Assembly: GCA_946811185.2 (NCBI GenBank)
Contig: OX328101.1
Span: forward strand, 21,126,122 to 21,190,121
Length of the DNA stretch: 64,000 bases
Direction of reading: 5' to 3'
Origin: Hippopus hippopus
Lineage: Eukaryota; Mollusca; Bivalvia; Cardiida; Cardiidae
The translations under genes and the position numbers were made by a program. Under the pieces are notes generated by a model. That model was not told the origin of the DNA, searched no databases, and was given only the letters and a program-made list of their open reading frames with translations. This document shows positions 44,426-56,095 of the stretch, one piece after another. How positions within the stretch are numbered: position 1 is the first letter of the stretch; every line of letters begins with the position of its first letter.

Positions 44426-46459
44426 AAGACAAAAATTGTATCGGGTATAAGATTGACATAGATCTATCCCTTTGCAGACTAATCAACGTCTGATTTTTGA
44501 CCGTATAAGAATGCTACCGATGTTTTTTAAATTTGAAACGATTCAGAAAAAAAAAACAAAAAAAAAAAACACAGAAATAACAGACATACATAGATGGTCG
44601 CTCTTTCTATTGTCACAATACTCAAATACTCTGCAAGCAACCATTTAGTTTAACATCTGGTATAATAATTATTGAAGAAGTGTTTGGTTTGTGGGTTCGA
44701 ACGTCTACTCGTTGAAAAAACTGAGTCTGTTGCTCGGCCACTTCATATAAATGACATCACTACAAAACACACAAACAAACAAACAAACTACGAAACTAAC
44801 AGTATTACTCTCAGACGAAAACAATGTCTTTTTACGGTTGGCCGATTTCATAATAATAGGGGGAAGCCGGTATTCTTTTCTTCTGAAATGCCCGCTGTTC
44901 TGTTTATGTAATGATGCAATGTGTTTAACCTGTCTTACCTTTTATGTGTTTGTTTTGTTATATTGTGTATGTCAACAAAGGCTAAAATTATCATCTGAGA
45001 ATAATACATTTCTACTGCAAATGAAAATATGTTTTGTTAATTGTAAGAATCGGAAGCTTTTGTTGTAGATCCACGCCAAGAGTGAACGTTCTTTGCGGTT
45101 CGATCTTGGTTCACTATTTTCGCGATAGCTACAACTACTCGTATATGTTACACATGACGTAGAAAGGGTTAATGACTGATGTTGCTGTTCAATCCTCGGC
45201 TAAAAGTGAATGCCTTGGACATGGTACAATGTGTATAGCACTTACTTTAGGTAGCAAAGGAAACATGCTTCTGGGATGTGCCACTACAAAATAGAAAATT
45301 TTAAAAGAATGAATCAGTGGTAGATCTCAACATATGCAATGGTCACTTTGGAGGTGATCTTTATGAAAAACAATAGCGATCTAACGAATTTCTTTTAAAG
45401 TTGTGGCGGCTGCTACTGAATGACTCTAGACAAACCATACCAGCACTTTTACTTTGTTAAGCATTGATGGAAATAAGGTTTGAGTGGTCGATGTCTTCAA
45501 GTGCATGTACCATCTGCTTTTGGTGTATGTCATGCTTGGCTAATATAGCGTCTATCATTCAGTCAAAATATTACCTATCGAAATACTTGTAATGCTTTCA
45601 TTATCTGTTATAACTTATTGATAGTGTTTGATAAGTTTAAAGCACCTGTAGAGGAGTAATGAAATTCTACAGACAATGGATATGAATATCTATCATCAAG
45701 GTGTTGGAAGTCAATTTTGTCGCTTTTTATCTTTTCTTGTATAATATTCTTTTAAAACATCATGCATTTGGTCACTCGTTTCTAAATCCGATACGGCTAA
45801 TCGCCCAGGCTGTTTGAATGGCGTTGTCTATTCTCTTTTCTCAATGATGTGGTAACAATGATATTATACATATATGAGAAAAAGGTAAGGCAAATAAGGA
45901 AACATCTATTGTTTCAGTTAAGAAAAGGGACTTTAATAAAATATACAATTTACAGGTTGGATTTAAATAAGAAATAAAAGAAATAAACTAAGAAATAAAA
46001 GCAGTGTCATTGGTAGACACGCGTTTGTTCAACAAATAAAGTAGATCTTTCTTTAGATAAGAATAGAGCAAGTGAAGTGTTTCTCCGTTTTAATTGGCCT
46101 ATATTATACGACGAATTTTGAAACATCTCCTACACATTTTATATTTAGGACCTTAAGTGTAAAACTGACTTAATTTGCAAAGTTTTGTTCATTCATATAA
46201 TTCCTAGGGGTAAAAATTTGGTGGAAGGTGTTGACAAGTTTTGGATGCTTTCTGTCCCTTGGGTCCTTTGGTTCGTGGCCTATACTGTATCGTAAAGTGT
46301 AATGATCTGTTCACATTAACTATGCAAACGTTTGAAATCCTTTTGTAGACATACCGGCGGGAACACTACGGATTAGTTTGCGGCAATAAATTAAGAAATG
46401 TCCATTGGAGAATGGAGTTACTTTTCAGGCATTTGCTTGTTGGCAATGGCAAAGTTGCC
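44426..46459. other. No gene seen
   Basis: Two poly-A tracts near 44550, a (CAAA)n run near 44771-44787, otherwise unremarkable AT-rich DNA. Short open stretches lack family signatures. Confidence 0.4.
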
Positions 46460-46676
46460 CCTTAACTCTTTACAACAAAACCAACATTTTAAACCATGTA
46501 CTGTTCATAACATATGTGGCCGTCAAATAAATGTGGCTCACCTAACGGGGTTCGTCTTTAAAAAGTAGACGGCATTGTTGGAAAAGGAGAAAATTATGTT
46601 TGATAACCTTTCCTCCTTTTTGCGACGGTAATGCTTCAGAATAGAAAACAGGAAAGACATTTGGTAACGGGTGACC
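46460..46676 (-). mobile_element. M1 MITE, diverged
   Basis: AACTCTTTACAACAAAACCA, AATAAATGTGGCTCACCTAA, GGCATTGTTGGAAAAGGAGA and TTTCCTCCTTTTTGCGACG, right end TTTGGTAACGGGTGACC. Confidence 0.55.
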
Positions 46677-47576
46677 GTATACAGTCAAGTCGGTATTCAG
46701 AGACCATCCTCAAAAGTTATCAACCATGTCTTGGTCCCCTAATTTTTTCTTATTCCAATACGGGTTAAAATTTAGCACTACGTTTACCCGATCTTCAATT
46801 GCAAACTCTCTTGTCCTGATTAATTCAAACTTGTTTTTTAGAGACCACCAAGGGACGTTAGCAAAACAGTTTCTTTCGAAAAAGGAGTTCTCAGGAATGA
46901 TTTTATGATCTAGAACCAGTGGTCTCTTAAAACATTGCTTGTTACAGTTGGTCCCAGACTGGTCCCATTGTCTTTCTACGCTCTCGTGGAGATGAATGGG
47001 CCGCCATTGAGTTTTACGCGCCAAAACGACAATACCCATGAGTCGTGCTCTGTGAAAAGATGTTTTACTGTATCTGCAAAAGGTTTGGACCTATGTCACC
47101 ATTTGCAGTCCACACAGGCTGACCAGGTCGCAACTTTTTGCTTTCGGTAGATTGTCTGCATTTCAAAGGACTTCTGTTTCATGATCCAGCCAGTTTTTTC
47201 AGACAAAACGGATCCATATTATGCGATTTGTTTGCTATAATGCGTTAAGCAGATGCATTGAACAGTCAGTCCTTTCTCAAAGCGCCGTACATTTTTTAAG
47301 CGCGTCTTCCTGCTTTTTTAGGTTTGAAGATAGGATTTCCAGCTGAATGCATCAATTCTATAGACACGTAGGCTACATGTGTTTTTCGGGTGTGTACATG
47401 CCTTTCCCGTTCTTTTTTTAACTAGTAATAGTTGCCAGAGTGGTTCTTTAAATATATATACTTTTACATAGACCTTTTTTTCCAGTAGAATAAGAAATAG
47501 TGAACTTGCTCTGTGGTTAACGCTCTCCGTGCGCTTGCTTCGTCGGATTTGTTGGTGTTTATTGCTTGATATCAAA
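46677..47576. other. No recognised gene
   Basis: The longest open stretches are a 109-codon minus-strand frame (46710-47039) and a 71-codon plus-strand frame. The first contains HESVERQWDQSGTNCNK, but I recognise no domain, signal or homology. Confidence 0.35.
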
Positions 47577-47578
47577 TA

Positions 47579-48203
47579 TACTCAGTTCGATAAGTAAGTG
47601 TGCACTTAATTTTCTTTTATTTCTCGTCGCATGTTTTACTGAAGACCAACAAATTTGGTATCATACTTTAGTTCCGAGTCTGTAGAAAATGCCAGGCTAA
47701 TCAGATTTTGACTAACAGAAAGTTTAAGTTAGGTTTTTGCAGTTTAAATGAAGGTGGTACTAAAACCAAAGTTGCAAAAGTACTCAAAGACTAAGGTAGC
47801 ATTAAAGTTAGGTTTTTCGTAAAGTTCTTGTAATTTTTCGATCAATATCTTGTATGGCCACCTCTGCTGTCGATACAGGCAATTATTCGACGTCGCATAG
47901 ACCTTACATAAGGTAAAATCATTGCATCAGGAATGTTATTCCATTCCTGAACGAGAGCGGTGGCCAAAACCTGACTTTAATGTTACCTTAGGCTTTGAGT
48001 ACTTTTGCAACTTTGCTTTTAGTACCACCTTCATTTAAACTGCAAAAACCTAACTTAAACTTTCTGTTAGTCAAAATATAATTAGCCTGGCATTTTCTAC
48101 AGACTCTGAACTAAAGTATGATACCAAATTTGTTGGTCTTCAGTAAAACATGCGACGAGAAATAAAAGAAAATTAAGTGCACACTTATTTATGGAACTGA
48201 GTA
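47579..48203. mobile_element. Tc1-type deletion derivative with ~225 bp inverted repeats
   Basis: 625 bp between TA duplications (47577-78, 48204-05). Termini TACTCAGTTCGATAAGTAAG and, from the right, TACTCAGTTCCATAAATAAG. The arms (about 47579-47815 and 47970-48203) pair nearly along their whole length, e.g. GTTAGGTTTTTGCAGTTTAA with its inverse. The remaining centre is the 3' end of a transposase frame. Confidence 0.88.
47842..47970 (-). pseudogene. Tc1 transposase C-terminal remnant
   Basis: Minus-strand frame of about 42 codons: TALVQEWNNIPDAMILPYVR then SMRRRIIACIDSRGGHTRY and TGA at 47842-47844. EWNNIP and SMRRR...GGHTRY align with the C-termini of the transposases at 35834 and 24852, but the residues differ from both, so this is a third Tc1 family. 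It is kept only because the deletion left it between the two long inverted repeats. Confidence 0.85.
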
Positions 48204-48304
48204 TATTTGTTCGTGTATATTTTTTTCCCCTTGAATTATATCGCATAAGCAATAAGAACTCGTATTTCACTATTTTTCAAAGGATTACATAGAATGATAG
48301 ATAA

Positions 48305-48530
48305 TTAACCCCTTAGGCTGCTAAGTGCTACTCAAGGACCTATTGCGGACAGTGTAGATCAAGATCAGACTGCACAGAACGTGCAGTCTGATCTTGGATC
48401 TACACTGTCCGATACGGAGATATTTTTTCCCCAAAATGTACCTTTAATATACCTTTGAAATAGCAACTTTTTGTTTTTTTTCTGTCGGCTTGAAAGTTTC
48501 ATTTGGATTATTTAGCAGGTTAAGGGTTAA
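48305..48530 (+). mobile_element. M2 hairpin MITE, reference copy
   Basis: Termini TTAACCCCTTAGGCTGCTAA and, from the right, TTAACCCTTAACCTGCTAAA. The central hairpin at about 48347-48410 has arms GGACAGTGTAGATC, AAGATCAGACTGCAC and inverse, around AGAAC. The right arm contains CTGTCGGCTTGAAAGTTTC. No open frame. Confidence 0.8.
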
Positions 48531-48630
48531 CTCAAGCGAGCATCATATAGAATTTCTTCATTTTACATTGTTCTGTAGTAAAGGTCAATTGATAATCCCC
48601 TGCAGAAAATTTTAACATCTTACAACACTG

Positions 48631-48760
48631 ATTTTAAAACATTGTAGCAAAAGGAACTTACTGATGATAAATTATCAATTTTCACATTGTTTTGGCTTGT
48701 CCTTATGTACTAAACTTTAATCAATGTAGAGTATCCATATTCTACAAGGATGTTTTTAAA
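48631..48760 (+). mobile_element. M1-like fragment
   Basis: TTTTAAAACATTGTAGCAAA, AGGAAC and TTTTCACATTGTTTTGGC in M1 order. Weak. Confidence 0.35.
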
Positions 48761-48849
48761 GTCATCTTCAGCCAATTTATTATCAGACAGTGATTAGACT
48801 GTATTGACGTGTAGCTTGATAGTGACCGATACTTTTCGGAATGGCGATT

Positions 48850-49880
48850 TAAGGCCGCAATAAATTACGAGACAGAACCGGGAAATTGTGAAGCTCTTCG
48901 AAACGGACATGTACATAAAGTCGCGATATATTATGAGACAGTAGTGAGTTTTTGTAAGACAGGAGTGAGGTGTTATGAATGAATCAGTAGTGAGGCGTTG
49001 TGAGAAAGTAGCGAGGCGTTGTGAAACAGTAGTGAGGCGTTGTGAGACATTAGTGAGGCCAAGTGAGGCGCCCCGCCCGGGTGGCTCAGTGGTGAGCGTG
49101 TCGGACTCATGACCTGGTGGTTGTGAGTTCGACACCCGGTTGAGGCGAACTTACTTTCCGGCGTATTTTCGCCTCTCACCTCTGCTGAAGCATGTGAGAA
49201 AAGTAGTCGGTGGCTTTGGAAAGAAAGTTGTCTTAGTACTGGTGTGAGAAAGCCAGGAAACACATGTGCGTCACCGACCGCCATGATACGACCTTAGCTG
49301 TTTAAGTGGCGTTAAACCCCAATACAACCAACCAACCAACCAAGTGAGGCTCTTCGAAACGGACATGTACGTAAAGTCGCGATAGATTATGAGACAGTAG
49401 TGAGACAGTTGTGAGGCGTTATGAATCGGTAGTGAGGCGTTGTGATACAGCAGGGGGGCGAAGTGAGGCGACATGCACATGAAGTTGCCATAATTATGAG
49501 ACACTGGTGAGGCATTGCGAGACAGAATGAGGCGAAGTGAGGCTCTTCGAAATGGACGTGCACATGAAGTTGTAATACATTATGAGACAGTAGTGAGCCG
49601 TTGTGAGACAGTAGTGAGCCGTTGTGAGACAATAATGAGGCGTTGTGAGACAGCAGTGAGGCGAAGTGAAGCTCTACGAAAGGGACGTGTACATAAAGTC
49701 GCAATATATTGTGAGACAGTAGTGAGGCGTTGCGAGACAGTAATGAGGCGTTGTGAGGCTCTTCGAAACGGACGTGTACATGAAGTCGCGATACATTATG
49801 AGACAGTAGTGAGGCGAAGTGAACTTCATCGAAACGGACATGCTCGTGAGGTCGTGAGATCATATGCGATCTTTTGAACA
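48850..49880 (+). repeat. Composite minisatellite built on GTGAGGCGTTGTGAGACAGTA
   Basis: An 18-21 bp unit (GTGAGGCGTTGTGAGACAGT) alternates with a ~50 bp block (CTCTTCGAAACGGACATGTA, CATAAAGTCGCGATA) near 48893, 49351, 49531, 49671, 49758 and 49828. Both strands stay open for >100 codons in places (SLLSHNASLLSHN on minus, VVRRCETVMRRCE on plus) as a consequence of the repeat. A SINE interrupts it. Confidence 0.85.
49070..49341 (+). mobile_element. tRNA-derived SINE with target duplication
   Basis: 272 bp. The head is tRNA-like: A-box-like TGGCTCAGTGG (49082-49092), CTCATGA in the anticodon-loop position, and B-box-like GAGTTCGACAC (about 49125-49135). The body has TTAGTACTGGTGTGAGAAAG, CCAGGAAACAC; the tail is GTTTAAGTGGCGTTAAACCC followed by (CCAA)n. 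The minisatellite sequence AAGTGAGGC is duplicated on both sides (49061-49069, 49342-49350). The body-tail layout resembles bivalve SINEs of the MetaSINE type. Unlike a real tRNA gene, the acceptor and anticodon stems do not pair well. Confidence 0.88.
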
Positions 49881-49914
49881 ACCTTTATTACCTTGCAAGT
49901 GGATAAGTTTTTAG

Positions 49915-50105
49915 GGCTGGTATTGATTAACAGTTCTAAACTGCATTTTCTTAGTCCTATTCTAAATTTACAGCGTAACGCGATTTTTCATTGGCAAAAC
50001 CTTAGTGAAATGGTTTAGCCAATCAGAAATCGTGTTTAAAATATTAAAAATATTAGGAGCTCTTTTCGGAATGATTATTTTGAATGGTTGGTGAGTACAA
50101 ACCAA
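49915..50105. mobile_element. M5 palindromic MITE, copy 2
   Basis: Centre CGATTTTTCATTGGCAAAAC / GGTTTAGCCAATCAGAAATC; outer TTAGTCCTATTCTAAATTT and a GGAATGATTATTTTGAATGG-like right end. Confidence 0.6.
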
Positions 50106-50109
50106 GGAA

Positions 50110-50179
50110 ACCTGTTAATTGTAAATCACGTTCTCCAACTTTTATAAGTTGGAGAACGTGATGTACAATTAACAGGTTT
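50110..50179. repeat. Near-perfect 70 bp hairpin
   Basis: AAACCTGTTAATTGTAAATC, ACGTTCTCCAAC pairs with its inverse around TTTTATAA. It abuts M5 copy 2 on the left and an M1 copy on the right. Confidence 0.8.
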
Positions 50180-50345
50180 AACTTTGTACCAAACGACAAA
50201 ATTTTAGACCTGTTCAAATTGAAAGCATTTGCAGACGACAAATGTAATGATGAGATCTGTCTATAAAAGGGTGGAAGACATCGGGGGAAAAGGAGGCTAC
50301 AGGCATTTTCTCCTCCGACAATCTTTTCTAAAGACCTCTTCGTGA
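50180..50345 (-). mobile_element. M1 MITE
   Basis: TTTGTACCAAACGACAAAAT, TTGAAAGCATTTGCAGACGA; centre AAAAGGAGGCTACAGGCATT / TTCTCCTCCGAC; right end lost. Confidence 0.65.
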
Positions 50346-50639
50346 CAGGAAAAGATGGTTACGAAGAAATGAAATAAATACAGAAAACAACAATCATACA
50401 ACCTTTACTGTTACCGAGAAAAAATATATAATTTTGATAATATTGTTTTGATAAACCTGAAATTTTGCCATTTCTTTTAATTGAAACATTTTACGATCAT
50501 TTCTGAAATTTGAGAAGAAAAAGATCTGGATACAATGCAAGCTTTTTCCTTACGAGCAGGAGATCCTATTCAACTCTTTCACTACTGAATAAATAAATTG
50601 CATTTTCTCAATGGCTACAAGTACAGTTCTGTTGCTAGA

Positions 50640-50778
50640 TAAAGTTCGTTCTTAATCTAGAATTAACCAGTGGATAGTGTTCATCGGAGATCAGACTGCA
50701 CGTTCTGTGCAGTCTAATCTTGATCTTCATTGTCCACAAAAGCTTCTGGTGTCGTCTATGGTATGGAAAGAGTTAATG
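50640..50778 (-). mobile_element. M2 hairpin MITE, partial
   Basis: GAGATCAGACTGCACGTTCT, GTGCAGTCTAATCTTGATC (hairpin 50691-50738) and right flank ending AAAGAGTTAA. Confidence 0.6.
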
Positions 50779-52327
50779 TATTGATATTTAATGATTATTT
50801 CAGGGCATGAAAAAATTTCTGTCTGCATGCATATATTCAATGAAATAACTAAATAGGCCTAATTGTACTAATTTTTGAAACCAATATTCTGTTTAAAAGA
50901 AACTGTATTTGACTTGATCACAGATATATTTTTTCCAAGATTTTTGACAGAGAAATTTTTTCTTTTCTCTTTTTTTCCTTTATTTTGTGTGTGTGTGTGT
51001 GTGTTTGACAAATAAGACCGCGATGTTGAAAGATGGATATGAGGTTACAGTCACAATGCGTTTTCGAAAAACGAAAACATGTTTCATAGCTTTCATACAG
51101 TGATGAATAGTTTATCCAAGCTTTGCCCGACATTTGCAGTGGGTTTTCCAAAAGTTACAGACGCAGTTGAGACCCGGACAACATTTCGTGAATCTAAAGT
51201 TGGAATTTTGAACACACTCCATTCCCCATCGCATACAGAAGTGGCCCCTGAAAAAGAAGAAAAATAATTGTTATTTGTCAAAAAACCTACTTATTATGGA
51301 TTGTTTTACAGGATGATGAATTGACTAGCTTGCTCTGTTTGTTGACTTTTTGTGAATTGCTCGGTCGAATATTCCGTTTCTTGGATGTTTCATGTCCTCC
51401 TCAATTTATAAAATATCGGCGATTAGGCATACTATTGACCTTTCTGTGATTTTGCCCATTACTAGACTTGTAACAAATTGTGTTTGACCAAGGACACTCT
51501 GTTCGGGTCGACGCGGGCATGAAGTCACTCTTGCTTGTAAAGAAAGACGGTCATCCATACTGAGACTCTTCTTCCAAGGTTTCGCAATAGAATAAGTTTT
51601 CACTCCTAGTCGAAAATCCACTCAAGAACAATAGGCAATACTTAATTACCAAGAAATATTTACTGCGACATAACGTCGTTAAATTTAAGCGTCTTGTAGA
51701 CCTAAATTCTGCAGACCGGTCTGAAATCGTAAATTTGTGTAAATTTATTAAAACCATCATAAATTCCTTTTAACTCAAGTACGATTAAAAGAATTAACTA
51801 ATCTCTGCAACATATCAATAGTGTGACCCATCTCTCTCTCTCATATTACCAACTCGAATTATGTTTGTTCAAATACATTGTGTGTCTCTTTACAATTGGG
51901 TTTCGTGTACATTTACTTCTTATTTTCTGCAAAAGGAACAGAGTGAATATAGGTAAAAAAAAACGCATGTTTTGCTCTAGCGGCTAAAGCTAAACTTTCC
52001 CTTATGGGAGGAGACTGAACATAAAGCAGGAAAGCTCTAGGACAAAAACGCTAATAATAGAGCTCTGTATCCACAAGGAAAGATCTATCCTACCACTGGT
52101 GGTGGGGTAATTTTCTCCTTCTGGAAGTATTTCTCCAGGCCTAGACTTCTCGGAGGGTTCTTTTACTCTTTGTTTAATCTTAGTCTAGAGCATGAATTCG
52201 TGTGTAAGTCTCGTCTTTGCAGAACTCTTTATCTACAACACGACCATCAAAGTACTCATAAATTTTATGCTTCAACTATTCTAACACCATGCTTTAGATA
52301 AGCCTATGCTCAGATCTATTTGAACCA
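50779..52327. other. No gene seen
   Basis: A (GT)n tract at about 50988-51004 and (CT)n near 51831-51843. Open stretches on both strands at 51.1-51.3 and 51.4-51.6 kb show no domain. Confidence 0.4.
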
Positions 52328-52580
52328 TACTTTTGGAAAAGGGGCTTAATCCATCTCTGTGTTGCATATACCAAGCAAATAATCACATTACTTTGGGTCC
52401 ATATCATCCATTTTCTCTTACAACCGACTGAATCATGGGGTGAGTGGTCTATTGACTTACTGAAAATTGACCCATAGCAAAAAGTTTCGACCCATGTCAG
52501 CCTGCACGGACTGTGCAGGCTGAGTTGGATCGATACTTTTTGCAGATGCATTAAACCCCTTTTTCAAAGGGCATGGCTCA
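52328..52580. mobile_element. M3 MITE, copy
   Basis: ACTTTTGGAAAAGGGGCTTA, ATCCATCTCTGTGTTGCAT at left; GATGCATTAAACCCCTTTTT, CAAAGGGCATGGCTCATTT at right; internal palindrome GTCAGCCTGCACGGACTGTG, CAGGCTGA. Confidence 0.7.
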
Positions 52581-52859
52581 TTTACATAAAAAAAAAAACC
52601 GTTATTGTTGGAAGGCCATGAATGATTATCCGGGCAACTTATTGCCTAGTTCACATTTCATTAGCCATACACGTTGATAATCAGAGTTGGAAATTTTATC
52701 AAAATTAAGTCTCTGTGACAGAAACCATGCTGTATAATCTTGGTTTCTGAATTTTGTGAAGTTCTTCGCAACAAAGTATTCGATACATCTTTTTCCATGA
52801 CTTATCAAATGCAATTGTAATTGGACATCGCATTTTACTTAGTTTTCGTTTTGATTACG

Positions 52860-53178
52860 ATGAACCCTCATCACACAATCCCATGTTTTAAAAAACATGA
52901 GAAAAACGCATTTAAAAACAGGATTTTTTGCTTTTCATACGATGTCTTTTTTATGCTGATAATCTGCATTTGATCGATTGATTTTCGTTTATTCATCGCC
53001 GCCACCGGTTGCTCATATTGGCAACGCCCCCAACTAGGATAGGATTTACTCCTTTCTCACAATATTTTTTACCATTTCAAAGACAAATCCATCATTTAAG
53101 CTACATTTGCTTACTCGTCCGCGACAGCTTTCCATTCGGACAAAATTAAAATTGTACCGTTTGGTAAATAGTAAAGAA
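52860..53178 (+). mobile_element. M1 MITE with ~75 bp internal insertion
   Basis: Left CTCATCACACAATCCCATG; a break with unrelated sequence about 52972-53045 (CGCCGCCACCGGTTGC); then CCTTTCTCACAATATTTTTT and right end ATTGTACCGTTTGGTAAA. Confidence 0.55.
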
Positions 53179-54318
53179 TAAGAGAGATAGAGAATAATAT
53201 CAAGTGATAACATTTTTGTTGACCCGTAAAGCCGCTTCTTATGTATGTCATTAACGTGGTTCGACGGAAAGACTTAATTGACAGTATAATGGCGGGAAAA
53301 GGGGAGATATTTTGTTCTAGACTACCAGAAGTGCACATTTCCGATCTGTCCGCACAGTTGTTGTCATTTGTCAGACAATCTACCAGAAAAAAAGAGAGAA
53401 ATCTTTCAGAAAAAGATGGACGGTGTAAGAGGTGCTGGAATATGAATATTGAAACTATTTTGTGGTTCAATATTAAGATAAATAATAAAAAATAAACTCG
53501 TTAGCAATTGCCTCTTTTTCGTCATTGTTATGCATATTGTTGAAAAGTGATATTTTCAACTATTTATGTTTTTCAAAATTAGATGTTAACCCTACTAATT
53601 AGTGCAAAAAGATCAGTTGCTGCTTAAATTCAGTGTATGGAAAGAAATATTGATAGTACAGTGAATGGTTATAGACCTTTAACGCTTACAAAGAATGTTT
53701 AATTACCAGTAAGTAAAAGAATAAGATTATCACCAATTATATTCATTTGCTAAGGTGTGAATATATTGATGAAATAAATGGGCCTAAATGGGCCTACAAA
53801 TAGGCCCACAGAGACCCGCATTTTCGACCAATCGCAAATTTCTCTTCATTCGAGACCAATACCAAGAAGTAGGTCAAATGGCAGCTGATACATCTACGAC
53901 GAGAACAAATTTGCTAAGGGCGAGATATATCTTTTATCACATAACCTCTCTTGTTTTTAGTGTAATATACCCATCACGAATTTTCTTTTATTATATACCT
54001 GAAAGTTTTCCGGAGAAAATACATGCGTCGCACGCGGATAAAATATCACACAGGAGAGAAAAAATTCCGTATCTACACACTGTGAAATACAGCTCCAAAT
54101 ATGGTATGATGACATCATGATGACGTAACTCATGAGCGGTATAAGTATGCATTCATTTGCAATTTGATTGGTCAAAATTGTAATATTCATCCGCCATTCA
54201 TAAAAACGAAGTCACTGGCTACTACACAATTATTTGTTTTATTTTGTTTACCTTTTTTGAATAAAATGTGAATAATTTGCAATATTTTGTCGTTGAAACG
54301 GTGTAGGTATATAATAAA
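53179..54318. other. No gene seen
   Basis: Contains the short repeat shared with 29690-29800 (about 53795-53875) and TGACGTAA-like motifs near 54120. No coding signal. Confidence 0.4.
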
Positions 54319-54319
54319 A

Positions 54320-54483
54320 GGAATACTATGCTGTAGTGACTTTCCTGGTGCTTGTATTTACTTTTCGCTGCATAAGAAAATTTTGGCATCTCGCTCGACC
54401 TTCGGTCTCGCGCGATACCAAATTTTCTCACGATGCTCGAAGTAAATACAAGCACCAGGAAAGTCACTACAGCATAATATTCC
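54320..54483. mobile_element. Long near-perfect palindrome, 164 bp
   Basis: GGAATACTATGCTGTAGTGA, CTTTCCTGGTGCTTGTATTT, ACTTTCGCTG-like arm pairs with its inverse across the centre (TCGACCTTCGGTCTCG). Termini GGAATA-TATGCTGTAG are inverse. One copy in the window. Confidence 0.85.
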
Positions 54484-54664
54484 GTATATCTTATACACGT
54501 TTAATATCACAATTGTGTGACGTCATTTTTGACGTCATTTTGCACGTATTTCATAGAAGTGAATGGGTTTTATGGATATTACCGCGGGTTTGCATCTTCT
54601 GATCTATAATTTGTGAAATGTCGTCATGTGACAAAAAGAACCTGACATTCGTTGGTGTTTGAGT

Positions 54665-54832
54665 TAAAATTTTACTGAACTTTTCCTACTTTCCCACAAT
54701 GTTTCCCGCCCATTATAAGCCAAATCTCAATATATATTGGCAAAATATATTGGCATTGTTTATTTGTCGCCTGCAAATGATTTCGATTTTGAACTGTCTA
54801 GAATTTTGTCGTCATGAAAGATTAAAGTTTAA
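54665..54832 (+). mobile_element. M1 MITE, right part
   Basis: TTCCTACTTTCCCACAATG, TTTATTTGTCGCCTGCAAAT, GATTTCGATTTTGAACTGTC, TAGAATTTTGTCGTC; left half missing. Confidence 0.55.
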
Positions 54833-56095
54833 ATACATGAATACAAATGAAAACCTTGTTGATAAAAAGAGAAATTGCAGATTTTTATAATCTAACAAAA
54901 CTTTAAAAGTATTTTATCGTTGAAATAAATATGGTAGTATTTATGCAAACCACCAATAAAGAAGAGGAGTGTCAGAAAAGAATGCTTTGGAATGGTATTT
55001 CTTTATAGTGATACGTGGCCTTCTTAGGTATCTTTAGATTTTTTTGCCAGAACGCCGTAATTGTCCAACTTCTTTTTTTTACGCTTGAGCATGATATCCA
55101 GCATATCTTTGGATATGACAAATCTGAACGTAATTTTTATAATATTTGACATGCATCCACGCATCCCTCTAGAGAATCCACAATTTAAAGATTTCGACTT
55201 ATGGTTTGTACACTCAAAACGCAAACTGTCCATCGTTATAGAGATACATGTAAACACAAATGTTTTACTGCTCTCTACAAAACCATGTGGCGTTAACGAA
55301 GAAAATGTCAACCGTCTCCACGGTATTCAATGGTAGAAAATGCCAAGAAGTTGTTTATAAGATTAATCACGATGGGTTTGACAGTGACTATAATTAAGGC
55401 ACTAGATCGATAACAAGGATAGTAAATCTCCGTTTAAAGAGACAGCAGATGAACGATATTGGTCAGTTTAGCTGACTAGTAATCTTTTAGATCCCTCTAA
55501 TAAAGATTACATTAGCTTACCTCCCTTAAATTATTTCCCTTGAGAATCCAGTCTTTATTTTTGTTGACATGAATCACCAGATATAACTTCCAAATTCCTT
55601 ATCTTAACGTTTTAACAAAATGTAATTTTTTAAAACTTTGACGAAGGGAGCTTTTTATAACATCACAGAAACAAAAAAAAAAAAAATGTTTTCATAAGCA
55701 AATTGTTTTTGGTTTTGGAAATTCTGAAGATTTTTTTCGTCTGGCAAAAGTTTAATCCGCACCATTACATCAGGCTAGCAAAGTTTTAAGAAAATATATA
55801 CCATCTTTGTAAACTTCAATACAAGCAATAATGTGTGGTGGATTAAATGCAATTAAAAAAAAATCTGACGAATTTTAGACTACGATCAGTTTTGTAAGCA
55901 ATGTCCTCCAGACAAAAGTTCAGTGAAAGCGTCATTTCATTAGCAGGTATATAAGATAGACAGTCACAAACGGAAACCCTGACTTCCTCTGCACTGGATA
56001 CCTGTGTTTGTTGCGAAGGTAAGAACAAAGGTATATTAGCATTAGCACTTTTTGACGTCAGACTCTCCCCTTTATTGATTGCAATTCACTGCCGA
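54833..56095. other. No gene seen
   Basis: Open stretches at 55.02-55.34 kb on both strands (about 90-95 codons) have no recognised family. Poly-A at 55672-55685. Confidence 0.4.

Noticed and set aside
46710..47039. 109-codon minus-strand frame
   Set aside because: No recognised motif, no initiator context, and a competing open frame on the other strand; left as unassigned.
49070..49145. Possible functional tRNA gene (CAT anticodon)
   Set aside because: A- and B-box-like motifs exist, but stems do not pair properly, and the sequence continues into a SINE body with a (CCAA)n tail and target duplication.
49387..49881. 164-codon minus-strand and 120-codon plus-strand open frames
   Set aside because: Both strands are open across the same minisatellite, an effect of a stop-poor unit; no start context, splice sites or domain.
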